From: Pseudomonas farris
GTDB lineage: Bacteria > Pseudomonadota > Gammaproteobacteria > Pseudomonadales > Pseudomonadaceae
Reading direction: 5' to 3'
NCBI RefSeq assembly: GCF_019145235.1
Contig: NZ_JAHSTV010000012.1
Span: 1-64,000, forward strand
DNA: 64,000 bases
This document shows, piece after piece, positions 17,359 to 25,548 of this stretch. The position numbers and the translations under genes were made by a program. The notes beneath the pieces are model-generated. The model saw only the letters and a program-made list of their open reading frames with translations. It did no database searches and was not told where the DNA came from. The number at the start of each line of letters is the position of its first letter. Position 1 is the first letter of the stretch.

Positions 17359-18270
17359 ATGCAGCGACATTTCGACGATCTTCAATTGGGCAGCATCGAA
17401 CTGTTTTGCCTGGCCGCAGAGGCCGGCAGCTTTACCGCAGCAGCACTTGTAGCGGGCGTGACCCCGGCCGCCGTCAGCCGCTCGGTGTCGCGCATGGAAG
17501 AACGTTTGGGTGTACGGCTATTTGCGCGTACCACCCGCAGCGTCAAGCTGACTGATAGTGGCCGGCGTTATTTCGAGGAGTGTCGCGAGGCTCTTGCCCA
17601 GCTGGTCGAGGCCCAGCGCGAGGTGATGGGGCAGCAGCAAGAACCTTCCGGCACCTTGCGCATCAGCATTCCCACGACCTATGCCCATCATCGGATCCTG
17701 CCCTTGCTGCCTGCGTTTCGGGCTCGCTTCCCTGCCGTGAAGGTCGAGGCGCACATCAGCAATCGCAACATCGATTTCGTCGGCGAAGGCTATGACATGG
17801 CAATCCGTGTGCGGGCCATTCCCGACTCAGGGCTGATCGCACGGCCATTGGAAGACGCCGGGCTGGTGATGATTGCCAGCCCTGATTACCTGAAGCGCGC
17901 CGGCACCCCGCAAACACTGGATGACTTGGCTCAGCACGAATGCATTCAGTACGAACTGCCCAGCAGCGGCCGGCGGATTGCCTGGCTGTTCAACGACAAC
18001 GGTGTGCCGCTGGAGATTCTGGCCGAGGGCAACTACTGCTGTTCCGATGACGTATTGGGTGGCGTGACGCTGGCAAAAAGCGGCGCCGGGATCTTTCAAA
18101 CCTATCGCTTCATCGTCGAAAACCAACTGGCGGACGGTTCGCTGGTGGAAGTGCTCAAGCCCTACGGCGGACGCTCCCGCCCTTTCACTCTGCTGTACCC
18201 GCAAAGCCGCCATGTGCCGTTGCGGCTAAGAGCGTTTATCGATTTTCTGGTTGAGCATTTGCCGCGCTGA
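17359..18270 (+). CDS. LysR-family transcriptional regulator
   Basis: 303 residues. The N-terminal winged helix-turn-helix (about 12-70) reads IELFCLAAEAGSFTAAALVAGVTPAAVSRSVSRMEERLGVRLFARTTRSVKLTDSG, and the C-terminal part is the periplasmic-binding-like effector domain with the pattern of the CrgA/AaeR subgroup. The neighbours are an unrelated tRNA gene and the quinate cluster, so it could act on either side or at a distance. The stop codon overlaps the first base of the inverted repeat at 18270-18312. Confidence 0.9.
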   Translation: MQRHFDDLQLGSIELFCLAAEAGSFTAAALVAGVTPAAVSRSVSRMEERLGVRLFARTTRSVKLTDSGRRYFEECREALAQLVEAQREVMGQQQEPSGTLRISIPTTYAHHRILPLLPAFRARFPAVKVEAHISNRNIDFVGEGYDMAIRVRAIPDSGLIARPLEDAGLVMIASPDYLKRAGTPQTLDDLAQHECIQYELPSSGRRIAWLFNDNGVPLEILAEGNYCCSDDVLGGVTLAKSGAGIFQTYRFIVENQLADGSLVEVLKPYGGRSRPFTLLYPQSRHVPLRLRAFIDFLVEHLPR

Positions 18271-18312
18271 AAAGATCGCACCTGTAGGCGCTGCCGAAGG
18301 CTACGATCTTTT
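18270..18312. repeat. Hairpin of the GTAGGAGCTGCCGAAGGCTGCGATC family
   Basis: The arms AAAAGATCG and CGATCTTTT enclose TGTAGG and CGCTGCCGAAGGCT. It belongs to the same repeat family as the large palindrome at 46580-46680. It could also act as a terminator for the LysR gene, since the right arm ends in TTTT. Confidence 0.65.
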
Positions 18313-18362
18313 GCATCTGTCCGATCACCGCACAAATAATCCAGGCCTGACGCCCTCTTCAA

Positions 18363-18389
18363 TTGACCTTATTAACCAGTTGGTACAAT
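18363..18389 (+). promoter_or_regulatory. Candidate promoter with internal dyad before aroQ
   Basis: TTGACC and TACAAT are separated by 15 bases, a little short for sigma-70. The spacer contains the dyad ACCA-GT-TGGT. The dyad resembles, loosely, the TetR-type site found in the quiC1/MFS gap. It is weak evidence for shared control of the two halves of the cluster. Confidence 0.35.
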
Positions 18390-18447
18390 TTCTCCCCACA
18401 GGCTGAAACCCTCGGCCAATGCCAAAAATAATATGTGGAGAGACCCG

Positions 18448-18888
18448 ATGTCCCCTATCGTTCTGGTGCTCAACGGCCCGAACCTGAACCTGCTGGGCAC
18501 CCGTGAACCGGCGACTTACGGCCACGAAACCTTGGCGGACATTTCAGCGCTGTGCGGTCGCGCTGCCGAAGAGTTCGGCCTGACCGTGGAGTTTCGCCAG
18601 ACCAACCATGAAGGCGAACTGCTCGACTGGATTCACGCCGCCCGTGGCCGTTGCGCCGGGATCGTCATCAACCCGGCCGCCTGGACTCACACCTCGGTTG
18701 CCATTCGCGATGCCTTGGTCGCCAGCGAACTGCCGGTGATCGAAGTACACCTGTCCAACGTCCATGCCCGCGAACCCTTCCGGCATCACTCCTTTGTTTC
18801 GTCCATCGCCACCGCGGTCATGTGCGGTTTCGGCAGCCACGGCTATCGTTTGGCGCTGGAGCATTTCAGCCAACGTTTGGAAGGTTAA
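18448..18888 (+). CDS. aroQ: 3-dehydroquinate dehydratase, type II
   Basis: 146 residues. Type II dehydroquinase features are complete: [13 protein letters not shown] (9-21) with Arg19, catalytic Tyr24 in [21 protein letters not shown], and EVHLSN followed by AREPFRHHS with the active-site His. It interconverts 3-dehydroquinate and 3-dehydroshikimate. A GGAG site precedes the chosen ATG. Next to a shikimate-dehydrogenase-like gene, a TetR gene and QuiC1, it is most likely the catabolic copy (often called aroQ2) used in quinate breakdown; the biosynthetic copy usually lies by accB. Confidence 0.93.
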   Translation: MSPIVLVLNGPNLNLLGTREPATYGHETLADISALCGRAAEEFGLTVEFRQTNHEGELLDWIHAARGRCAGIVINPAAWTHTSVAIRDALVASELPVIEVHLSNVHAREPFRHHSFVSSIATAVMCGFGSHGYRLALEHFSQRLEG

Positions 18889-18893
18889 GCGTC

Positions 18894-19748
18894 ATGACAC
18901 AGAACACCGTTGTATTGGCCGGGCTGATCGGTGCCGGCATTCAGGCTTCCCGCACTCCGACGCTGCACGAGCATGAAGGCGATGCGCAGGGTTTACGTTA
19001 CCTCTATCGGTTGATCGATCTGGATCAATTGAAACTCGACAGCAGTGCCCTGCCCGACCTGCTGATGGCCGCCGAACGAATGAACTTCACCGGGCTGAAC
19101 ATCACCTTCCCGTGCAAGCAGACGATCATCCCGTTGCTTGACGAATTGTCGCCGGAAGCCCGCGGTATTGGCGCGGTGAATACGGTGGTGCTCAAGGACG
19201 GTAAACGCATCGGCCACAACACCGATTGCCTGGGTTTTGCCGAAGGCTTTCGCCGTGGCTTGAAGGACGTTGCCCGTGAGCGTGTGGTGCAAATGGGCGC
19301 CGGTGGCGCAGGCGCGGCAGTGGCCCACGCGCTATTGAGCGAAGGCGTACAGCTGCTGAGCATTTTCGATGTGGATCAAAGTCGTGCTCAGTCGCTGGCG
19401 AACAACCTCAATCAGCATTTCGGCTTCGGTCGCGCCGTGGCCGGGCATGATTTGCCAGGCACGCTGGGTCAGGCTGACGGTTTGGTGAATACCACGCCGA
19501 TGGGCATGAAAAAACTGCCGGGCATGCCCGTGCCAGTGGAGCTGCTTCGGGCGCAGTTGTGGGTCGCGGAGATCGTTTACTTCCCGCTGGAAACCGAACT
19601 GCTGCGCAACGCTCGTGCGTTGGGTTGCCGAACGCTGGATGGCGGCAACATGGCAGTGTTTCAGGCGGTGAAGGCGTTTGAACTGTTCAGCGGGGTGGTG
19701 CCGGATGCTCAGCGGATGCTGGCGCATTTTCAGAGCATGAATGGTTGA
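18894..19748 (+). CDS. Shikimate/quinate dehydrogenase (AroE-like)
   Basis: 284 residues. It has the substrate-binding NITFPCK (69-75) with catalytic Lys75, Asp111 in GHNTDCLGF, the nucleotide-binding MGAGGAGAAVAHAL (134-147) and the GVNTTPMGM-like VNTTPMGM segment. The acidic residue at the end of the second strand (FDVDQSR) suggests NAD rather than NADP use, as in quinate/shikimate catabolic enzymes. It starts five bases after the aroQ stop. It probably oxidises shikimate (and perhaps quinate) to the dehydro form. It is not the housekeeping aroE, judging by context. Confidence 0.88.
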   Translation: MTQNTVVLAGLIGAGIQASRTPTLHEHEGDAQGLRYLYRLIDLDQLKLDSSALPDLLMAAERMNFTGLNITFPCKQTIIPLLDELSPEARGIGAVNTVVLKDGKRIGHNTDCLGFAEGFRRGLKDVARERVVQMGAGGAGAAVAHALLSEGVQLLSIFDVDQSRAQSLANNLNQHFGFGRAVAGHDLPGTLGQADGLVNTTPMGMKKLPGMPVPVELLRAQLWVAEIVYFPLETELLRNARALGCRTLDGGNMAVFQAVKAFELFSGVVPDAQRMLAHFQSMNG

Positions 19749-19753
19749 AAAGC

Positions 19754-19821
19754 CTTCGCGGGCAAGCCTCGCTCCTACTCAGGTCGCGTGATCTGTGTAG
19801 GAGCGAGGCTTGCCCGCGAAG
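19754..19821. repeat. Paired inverted repeat, GTAGGAGCGAGGCTTGCCCGC variant
   Basis: Perfect 25-base arms (core GTAGGAGCGAGGCTTGCCCG and complement) are separated by 18 bases, between the convergent AroE-like and TetR genes. It is a sequence variant of the GTGGGAGCGGGCTTGC class. Confidence 0.8.
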
Positions 19822-19824
19822 ACG

Positions 19825-20502
19825 TCAGGCCTGCAAATACCGCAAAACCGACTCGCAAATCATCTCTCGATGACGCTGTTTGATACTTTCGTCCGGCAAG
19901 TCGATCTGAAAGATCTCACCGAAGGTATGGCGGTTCGACACCCGATAGAAGCAAAACGAGCTGATCAGCAGATGCACATCCAATGGATCGAGCTCGGTGC
20001 GGAATACACCTTCTTCGGAGCCACGACGCAAAATCTCGCCCAGTGAATCGAGGATGGTGTTGTTCATCGCCTTGATCGCATCGGAGCGCTTCACGTACTC
20101 GGCGTTGTGAATGTTCTCGATGCTGACGATACGCACGAAATCGACGTTGCGATCATGGTGATCAAAGGTGAATTCCACCAGCCGCCGAATCGCTTCCACC
20201 GGCGCCAGTTCGGCCAGGTGCAGACGGTTTTCGGTGCTGCGGATATCCCCGTAGAGTTTCTCCAGCACCTCGACGTAGAGCTGTTCCTTACTGCCGAAGT
20301 AGTAATAGATCATGCGTTTGGAGGTGTGGATGCGTTCGGCGATCGCATCAACGCGCGCACCGGAAAGCCCCTGCTGAACGAACTCGACAATGGCCTCTTG
20401 AAGGATGTTCTCGCGGGTCTTTTCCGGATTGTTCTTGCGACTCTTGCGAGGCTCGGCAATTGGCTTTTCGGGCGCTACGGAGAGTTCTGTAATTATTGTC
20501 AT
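19825..20502 (-). CDS. TetR-family regulator of the quinate cluster
   Basis: 225 residues. The TetR helix-turn-helix lies at about 30-75 (TRENILQEAIVEFVQQGLSGARVDAIAERIHTSKRMIYYYFGSKEQLYVEVLEKLY), and the ligand domain is all-helical. It lies between the AroE-like gene and quiC1, in the same order as a P. aeruginosa cluster I recall (PA0242-PA0246). It probably binds the near-palindrome at 22586-22599 and responds to a quinate-pathway intermediate; both points are inferred. The start was chosen where the domain begins; upstream codons read through the quiC1 antisense frame. Confidence 0.87.
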   Translation of the reverse strand: MTIITELSVAPEKPIAEPRKSRKNNPEKTRENILQEAIVEFVQQGLSGARVDAIAERIHTSKRMIYYYFGSKEQLYVEVLEKLYGDIRSTENRLHLAELAPVEAIRRLVEFTFDHHDRNVDFVRIVSIENIHNAEYVKRSDAIKAMNNTILDSLGEILRRGSEEGVFRTELDPLDVHLLISSFCFYRVSNRHTFGEIFQIDLPDESIKQRHREMICESVLRYLQA

Positions 20503-20543
20503 TGCGGGCTCACGGCCATCACTGCACAAGCAGGCGATTATGG

Positions 20544-20578
20544 GCTGCCGCGCGCAGTGAAGGAAGCCGCGAGGCAGC
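20544..20578. other. GC-rich hairpin between the TetR and quiC1 genes
   Basis: GCTGCCGCGCG and CGCGAGGCAGC pair over 11 bases with one mismatch and a 13-base loop. No T-tract follows on the minus strand, so it is not a standard terminator for quiC1. Confidence 0.35.
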
Positions 20579-20605
20579 GGTTTTGTACCCGTGTTTACGA
20601 TTTTC

Positions 20606-22507
20606 CTACAACTTTGCCTGACGTACGCCACCACTTCGCGATTTAGCCATGGCCGCCAGTCGCACTGCCACGTTGGCCGCGCCGTAACCCGCGTAGCCGT
20701 TTTTGCGCTGGATGATTTCAAAGAAGAACCGCCCTTCGAACGGCTCGGTGTACACATGAAACAGCTCGCCGCCCTGAGCATCGCGGTCATAGAGCACGTT
20801 GAAATAGGCCAGCTCGCTGAGGAACTCATCGTCGAAATCGAACCGCGCGGCGAGGTCATCGTAGTAGTTGAGCGGGATATCCAGCAGCGGTACGCCCGCC
20901 TCCTTGGCGCGGCTGACTTCGGCAAAGATGTCGTCGCAATCGAACGCGATGTGATGCACGCCGGAACCGCGATAACTCGACAGTGCGTGTGAGATGGCGG
21001 TGTTGCGGTTCTCGGAAATGTTCAGCGGCAGGCGGATCGAACTGCAACGACTGCGCAATGCGCGGCTCTTCACCAAACCATACGGATCAGGCAACACCAC
21101 TTCATCGTCGGCTTCGAAATCCAGCAGGCTTTTATAGAACAGCACCCAACTGTCGAGGCTGTCGGCCGGTAGCGCCATCGCCATATGGTCGATGCGCTTG
21201 AGGCCACCGCTGGTCACGGCCGTCGGTTGCAGGTTGAAGTCGGTGCCGTAGACGTCAGCATTCTTGTCCACCAGGTAAATCAGGCTGCCATCCGGCGCAC
21301 GCACCGCTGCCAGTTCCAGCTCATTGGGGCCTACGAGTCCGCGATAGGGCTGGCCTTTGTACGCAATGGCACGGGCCAGCGCACTGGCGCTGTCCTTGAC
21401 CCGCACGGCGGTGGCGCACAGTGATGGGCCGTGAGCCTCGAAAAAACTGTGGGCGAAGGAATAAGGCTCAGAGTTGAGGATCAGGTTGATATCGCCCTGA
21501 CGCAACAGGCTGACACTCTTGGAACGGTGTTGCCCGGCCTTGACGAAACCCAGCCGCTCCAGCCAATGGGACAGCTTGGCACCGAGGCTTTCATCTACTG
21601 CGAATTCAAGAAACTCGATGCCGTTGTATTCGCTGGCGCTGGGGGTGTCGAACAGAATGTCGCGATTGGTTGCGGGCGTGGCTTCCTGTTCCAGACGTTG
21701 GCGGGTTTTCTCTTCCAGATACAGCAACGAACGCAAACCGTCGGCAGCGTTGGCCCGTGGCGGTGCGGCTCGAAAGCCATCGTTGAAGATCTCCAGCGAC
21801 AGCGGCCCGGTGTAGCCACTCTTGATGATCGGAGCGAGGAAGCCCGGCAGATCAAATTCACCCTGGCCCGGGAAACAGCGGAAGTGTCGGCTCCACTCCA
21901 GCACATCCATGGCCAGGATCGGTGCGTCGGCCATTTGCACGAAGAAGATCTTGTCGCCGGGAATCTCGGCGATGGCGCTCGGGTCGCCCTGGAGCGACAG
22001 CGTATGAAAACTGTCCAGCAACACGCCGAGGCTCGGATGATCGGCCTGGCGAACGATGTTCCACACCTGTTGCCAGGTGTTCACATGCCGGCCCCAGGCC
22101 AGCGCTTCATAGCCGATCCGCAGGCCACGAATGCTGGCCCGCTCTGCGAGCTGGTGCAAATCATCAACCAGAATCTGCTCATCGCCGATCGAATCGGCCG
22201 AGGCGTTACTGCATACCAGCACCAGGTCGGTGCCCAGTTCCTGCATCAAATCGAACTTGCGCTCGGCCCGCTCCAGATTGCGTGGCAGACGATCGCGGCG
22301 GCAACCTTCGAAATCCCGAAAGGGTTGAAACAGCGTAATCGCGATCCCGAGATCGGCGCACATCTGTCTGATTTCCCGTGGGCTGCCGTCGTAGTAGAGA
22401 AGGTCATTCTCGAAAATCTCCACCCCGTCAAAACCGGCGGCGGCGATGGCTTCGAGTTTTTCCGGCAGGGTGCCGCTCAAGGAAACGGTGGCAATGGAAC
22501 GCTGCAT
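20606..22507 (-). CDS. quiC1: 3-dehydroshikimate dehydratase QuiC1 (two-domain fusion)
   Basis: 633 residues. The N-terminal domain (about 1-270) is a sugar-phosphate isomerase/AP-endonuclease-2 TIM barrel (SLSGTLPEKLEAIAAAGFDGVEIFENDL..., LSLEIFNDGF) that carries the dehydratase activity. The C-terminal domain (about 290-620) is a 4-hydroxyphenylpyruvate-dioxygenase-like vicinal-oxygen-chelate fold (RIDHMAMALP, GVHHIAFDCDDI, FFEIIQR). This fusion is known for Pseudomonas QuiC1, which turns 3-dehydroshikimate into protocatechuate; the role of the second domain is unclear. The start is the ATG with GGGAG upstream. It is divergent from the MFS transporter. Confidence 0.9.
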   Translation of the reverse strand: MQRSIATVSLSGTLPEKLEAIAAAGFDGVEIFENDLLYYDGSPREIRQMCADLGIAITLFQPFRDFEGCRRDRLPRNLERAERKFDLMQELGTDLVLVCSNASADSIGDEQILVDDLHQLAERASIRGLRIGYEALAWGRHVNTWQQVWNIVRQADHPSLGVLLDSFHTLSLQGDPSAIAEIPGDKIFFVQMADAPILAMDVLEWSRHFRCFPGQGEFDLPGFLAPIIKSGYTGPLSLEIFNDGFRAAPPRANAADGLRSLLYLEEKTRQRLEQEATPATNRDILFDTPSASEYNGIEFLEFAVDESLGAKLSHWLERLGFVKAGQHRSKSVSLLRQGDINLILNSEPYSFAHSFFEAHGPSLCATAVRVKDSASALARAIAYKGQPYRGLVGPNELELAAVRAPDGSLIYLVDKNADVYGTDFNLQPTAVTSGGLKRIDHMAMALPADSLDSWVLFYKSLLDFEADDEVVLPDPYGLVKSRALRSRCSSIRLPLNISENRNTAISHALSSYRGSGVHHIAFDCDDIFAEVSRAKEAGVPLLDIPLNYYDDLAARFDFDDEFLSELAYFNVLYDRDAQGGELFHVYTEPFEGRFFFEIIQRKNGYAGYGAANVAVRLAAMAKSRSGGVRQAKL

Positions 22508-22997
22508 GTGTCGACTCCCGGTGGTGGGGACATTCTTGTTGGGCAAATTATTGGCTTGACGAATCCACACAGCAATTCAAAGTGTACTACCCGGTTAGTT
22601 TTGCGGGCGATTATCGAACACAATGGCGGTTGGCGAATTGACGATTTTTCGTCCACTGCGCAACATCGACACCACATTGAGTCCGGTCACGCCCCCATGG
22701 ACTCGGTTACCAAAGACCCTGAACACCACATAAAAATTTCAAAAAACGGGTACACGCTCATGCGCTCATTCAACGCCTTGTTTGCTTGCTCCATCGCCCT
22801 CCCGCCGTACCTGGCATCCATCCGAACCTTGCGCCCCATCGGCCGAACCGTGCCGCTCGCTGAATAACCGTTGTCGTCAGTTCGACGAAAACACCTCAGC
22901 CGATCAATCACACCCGCGCCTGTCGCCGTCGATTGATCACGCGCCCTTGAAGTCCCGACAAGCCTCGCTTGTCAGTCATTGAACGGATGGCACATAC
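22508..22997. other. 490-base divergent regulatory region between quiC1 and the MFS gene
   Basis: The region holds the near-palindrome at 22586-22599, an inverted repeat GATCAATC / GATTGATC (22902-22909 and 22931-22938), and a tight leader hairpin GACAAGC-CTC-GCTTGTC (22957-22973) just before the transporter start. A 35-codon plus-strand frame (22760-22867, MRSFNALFACSIALPPYL...) has high third-position GC but no good ribosome site; it could be a decayed or leader peptide. I call no gene. Confidence 0.55.
22586..22599. promoter_or_regulatory. Near-palindrome, candidate TetR operator
   Basis: ACTACCCGGTTAGT is a 14-base palindrome with a single mismatched pair, 79 bases before the quiC1 start. 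Size and symmetry suit a TetR-family dimer, and the TetR gene is adjacent to quiC1. Confidence 0.55.
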
Positions 22998-24335
22998 ATG
23001 TTTCCTTCTCAAAGCTCTCGCGTGGCTCCGGCCATGGGCGTCGCCACTGGCGGTATCGGCGACAAAATCCGCGGCGCCATGGCGGTCGGCAAAACCCGTT
23101 GGGGGATGCTGGCGCTGGTGTTTTTCGCCACCACTCTGAACTACATCGACCGCGCCGCCCTAGGCGTCATGCAGCCGATCCTGGCCAAGGAAATGAGCTG
23201 GACGGCGATGGACTACGCCAACATCAACTTCTGGTTTCAGGTCGGCTACGCCATCGGCTTTGTGCTGCAGGGCCGGTTGATCGACCGGGTCGGCGTTAAA
23301 CGCGTGTTCTTCTGCGCGGTGCTGCTCTGGAGCCTGGCCACCGGTGCTCACGGCCTGGCCACTTCGGCGGTGGGCTTCATGGTCTGCCGGTTCATTCTCG
23401 GTTTGACCGAAGCGGCGAATTACCCGGCCTGCGTGAAAACCACCCGGTTGTGGTTCCCCGCCGGTGAGCGTGCCGTGGCCACCGGCATCTTCAACGCCGG
23501 CACCAACGTCGGGGCGATGTTCACGCCGATGCTGTTGCCGCTGATTCTCCACGCCTGGGGCTGGCAAGCCGCGTTCCTGTGCATGGCGGCACTGGGCGGC
23601 ATCTGGTTGTTGTTCTGGGGCCTGAAGTACTTCAACCCGGAAGATCACCCGAGCGTTAAACAATCGGAACTGGACTACATCCAGAAGGAAGTCGAGCCGG
23701 AACAATCCCGCGTGCCGTTCTCACGAATCCTGCGCATGCGTGGCACCTGGGCCTTCGCCCTGGCCTACTCGATCACCGCGCCGGTGTTCTGGTTTTACCT
23801 GTACTGGCTGCCGCCGTTTCTCAATCAGCAATACAACCTGGGGATCAACGTGACCCAGATGGGTATCCCGCTGATCATCATCTACCTCACCGCGGACTTC
23901 GGCAGTGTCGGCGGCGGGATTCTGTCCTCGTTCCTGATCGGTCGCGGGGTCAACCCGATCAAGGCACGACTGATGTCCATGTTCCTGTTTGCCTGCTGCA
24001 TCATCGGCGTGGTCATGGCCGCCGGCTCAAGCAGCCTGTGGCTCGCAGTGTTTGCCATCTCCCTGGCCATCGGTGCGCACCAGGCCTGGACCGCGAACAT
24101 CTGGAGCTTGGTGATGGACTACACGCCCAAGCACATGATGAGTACGGTGTTCGGCTTCGGCGGGATGTGCGCGGCAATCGGCGGGATGTTCATGACTCAG
24201 TTGGTCGGCCACATTCTGACGATCACCAACAACAACTACACCGTGCTGTTCACCATGATTCCGGCGATGTACTTCATCGCGCTGACCTGGATGTACTTCA
24301 TGGCACCGCGCAAGATTCCTACCGTCACCGAGTAA
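22998..24335 (+). CDS. MFS transporter, probably quinate/shikimate uptake
   Basis: 445 residues with 12 spans, of the anion:cation symporter branch of the MFS (N-terminal WGMLALVFFATTLNYIDRAALGVMQPIL with the DRAALGV motif, then GFVLQGRLIDRVGVKRVF and ANYPACVKTTRLWFPAGERAVATGIFNAGTNVGA). The 35-residue hydrophilic N-terminus is normal for this branch. It lies divergent from quiC1, which points to import of quinate or shikimate. The ribosome site is weak; an ATG 12 codons downstream is an alternative start. The 3' end overlaps the end of the convergent DMT gene by 11 bases. Confidence 0.85.
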   Translation: MFPSQSSRVAPAMGVATGGIGDKIRGAMAVGKTRWGMLALVFFATTLNYIDRAALGVMQPILAKEMSWTAMDYANINFWFQVGYAIGFVLQGRLIDRVGVKRVFFCAVLLWSLATGAHGLATSAVGFMVCRFILGLTEAANYPACVKTTRLWFPAGERAVATGIFNAGTNVGAMFTPMLLPLILHAWGWQAAFLCMAALGGIWLLFWGLKYFNPEDHPSVKQSELDYIQKEVEPEQSRVPFSRILRMRGTWAFALAYSITAPVFWFYLYWLPPFLNQQYNLGINVTQMGIPLIIIYLTADFGSVGGGILSSFLIGRGVNPIKARLMSMFLFACCIIGVVMAAGSSSLWLAVFAISLAIGAHQAWTANIWSLVMDYTPKHMMSTVFGFGGMCAAIGGMFMTQLVGHILTITNNNYTVLFTMIPAMYFIALTWMYFMAPRKIPTVTE

Positions 24336-25260
24336 ACTCCCTTCCTCCGGCAGGCCTGATTCCAGGCCTGCCTCCCTCCTCTTGTCGGCGCCGTTGTTGC
24401 CACGCCGCTGCCAACCCGCTGCAACAAATCACCGCGATCCCGATCACCGTGGTCAGGGTCGGTGTGTGTGAAAACAGCAACCAGCCCAGCAAACCGGCAA
24501 AGACAATCTGGCAATAGCCGAACGGCGCCAACAACGCGGGCGCGGCGTGACGGAAGGCCTGGGTCAGAAACAGATGCGCCGTCATCCCGCACGCCCCCAG
24601 CGCCACCATCAAAAAACCATGACCCAGGCTGGGGACTTGCCAGAAGAACGGCACCAGCGCGCTCATTACCAAGGTATTGCAGAGCCCGGCGAAAAAGTTA
24701 CTGGTGGTCGGGCTGTCGATTTCGCTGAGCTTGCGGGTGAGCAGTTGATAGAAGCAGAAAAACAGGGCTGAGCAGAACGGCAGCAACACTGCAGGCGTGA
24801 AGAGTTCGCCGCCGGGATGGACGATGATCAACACCCCGATGAACCCGCAAATCACCGCCAGCCATTGCCCGCGCGTCACCTGTTCACCGAGCAGTGGCAC
24901 TGACAGCGCCGTTACCAATACCGGTGCGAGAAAATTGACCGCCGTGGCTTCGGCCAACGGGATGAACAGCAACCCGGTGGTGAACAGCAAACTGGTCCCC
25001 AGCAGGCACAACGCCCGCAACAGTTGCAGCAATGGCCGTTTGGTCCGTAGGACACGCAACCCGGACTGCGGCAGAAAAATCCCCGCCATTAGTAACGTGT
25101 GAACCACATAACGGGCCCAGACCACCATGATCACCGGATAGAACCCCGAGAGGTATTTCGACAAAGCGTCGTGACTGGAAAACAGGAAGGTGGCAACGAC
25201 GATCAGCAGAATCCCTTTGAAGGGCTGATTGACACCGGAAAGCGGAGTGCTGAGGGTCAT
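24325..25260 (-). CDS. EamA/DMT-family permease
   Basis: 311 residues with ten hydrophobic spans in two repeats, the second starting about residue 155. The N-terminal FKGILLIVVATFLFSSHDALSKYL and RYVVHTLLM patterns are those of the 10-TMS drug/metabolite exporter family. The substrate is unknown. The last 20 or so codons (EEGGRPGIRPAGGREFTR) run through a perfect hairpin that looks like the terminator of the convergent MFS gene, so the tail is unusual. Upstream lies a GAACC-T-GGTTC site shared with the iclR promoter region, suggesting IclR control. Confidence 0.85.
   Translation of the reverse strand: MTLSTPLSGVNQPFKGILLIVVATFLFSSHDALSKYLSGFYPVIMVVWARYVVHTLLMAGIFLPQSGLRVLRTKRPLLQLLRALCLLGTSLLFTTGLLFIPLAEATAVNFLAPVLVTALSVPLLGEQVTRGQWLAVICGFIGVLIIVHPGGELFTPAVLLPFCSALFFCFYQLLTRKLSEIDSPTTSNFFAGLCNTLVMSALVPFFWQVPSLGHGFLMVALGACGMTAHLFLTQAFRHAAPALLAPFGYCQIVFAGLLGWLLFSHTPTLTTVIGIAVICCSGLAAAWQQRRRQEEGGRPGIRPAGGREFTR
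24349..24372 (+). terminator. Hairpin after the MFS gene, inside the DMT reading frame
   Basis: GGCAGGCCTG-ATTC-CAGGCCTGCC is a perfect 10-base stem beginning 14 bases after the MFS stop. The following bases are pyrimidine-rich (CTCCCTCCTCTT) but not a pure T-tract, so termination strength is uncertain. Confidence 0.6.
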
Positions 25261-25446
25261 GGGGTATCCCTTGGTGTCTTGAGATCAAAAGCGGCGATAA
25301 CTCCAGCACCGTCAGCCATGGATTGCAGATGCTGGTAATGCTGTTGGCCCATTATTGTCAGCACCGATCAGGGCAATGCGAAGGGACTGAAGTCAAGGCG
25401 TGGTCTCTTGTGATTTATTGTTGCCGGGATGGGTTCCAATAATTTA

Positions 25447-25463
25447 GAACCTGGTTCCAGATT
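25447..25463. promoter_or_regulatory. Candidate IclR operator upstream of the DMT permease
   Basis: The perfect dyad GAACC-T-GGTTC continues into GGTTCCAGATT, whose complement AATCTGGAACC occurs again at 26381-26391 upstream of iclR. It lies 187 bases before the DMT start. Confidence 0.55.
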
Positions 25464-25548
25464 CTCACAGGAGTAACGGCAAATTGTGTTCGATCAGCGC
25501 ACAGATTCGCATAGTTCGCTCCCACACTGTTTTTCTGTGCAGGCTGAA

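Noticed and set aside
21431-22867. 478-codon plus-strand frame over quiC1 and the gap after it
   Set aside because: Most of it is antisense to quiC1. Only the last 35 codons lie in free DNA, and they lack a ribosome site; noted under the intergenic entry.
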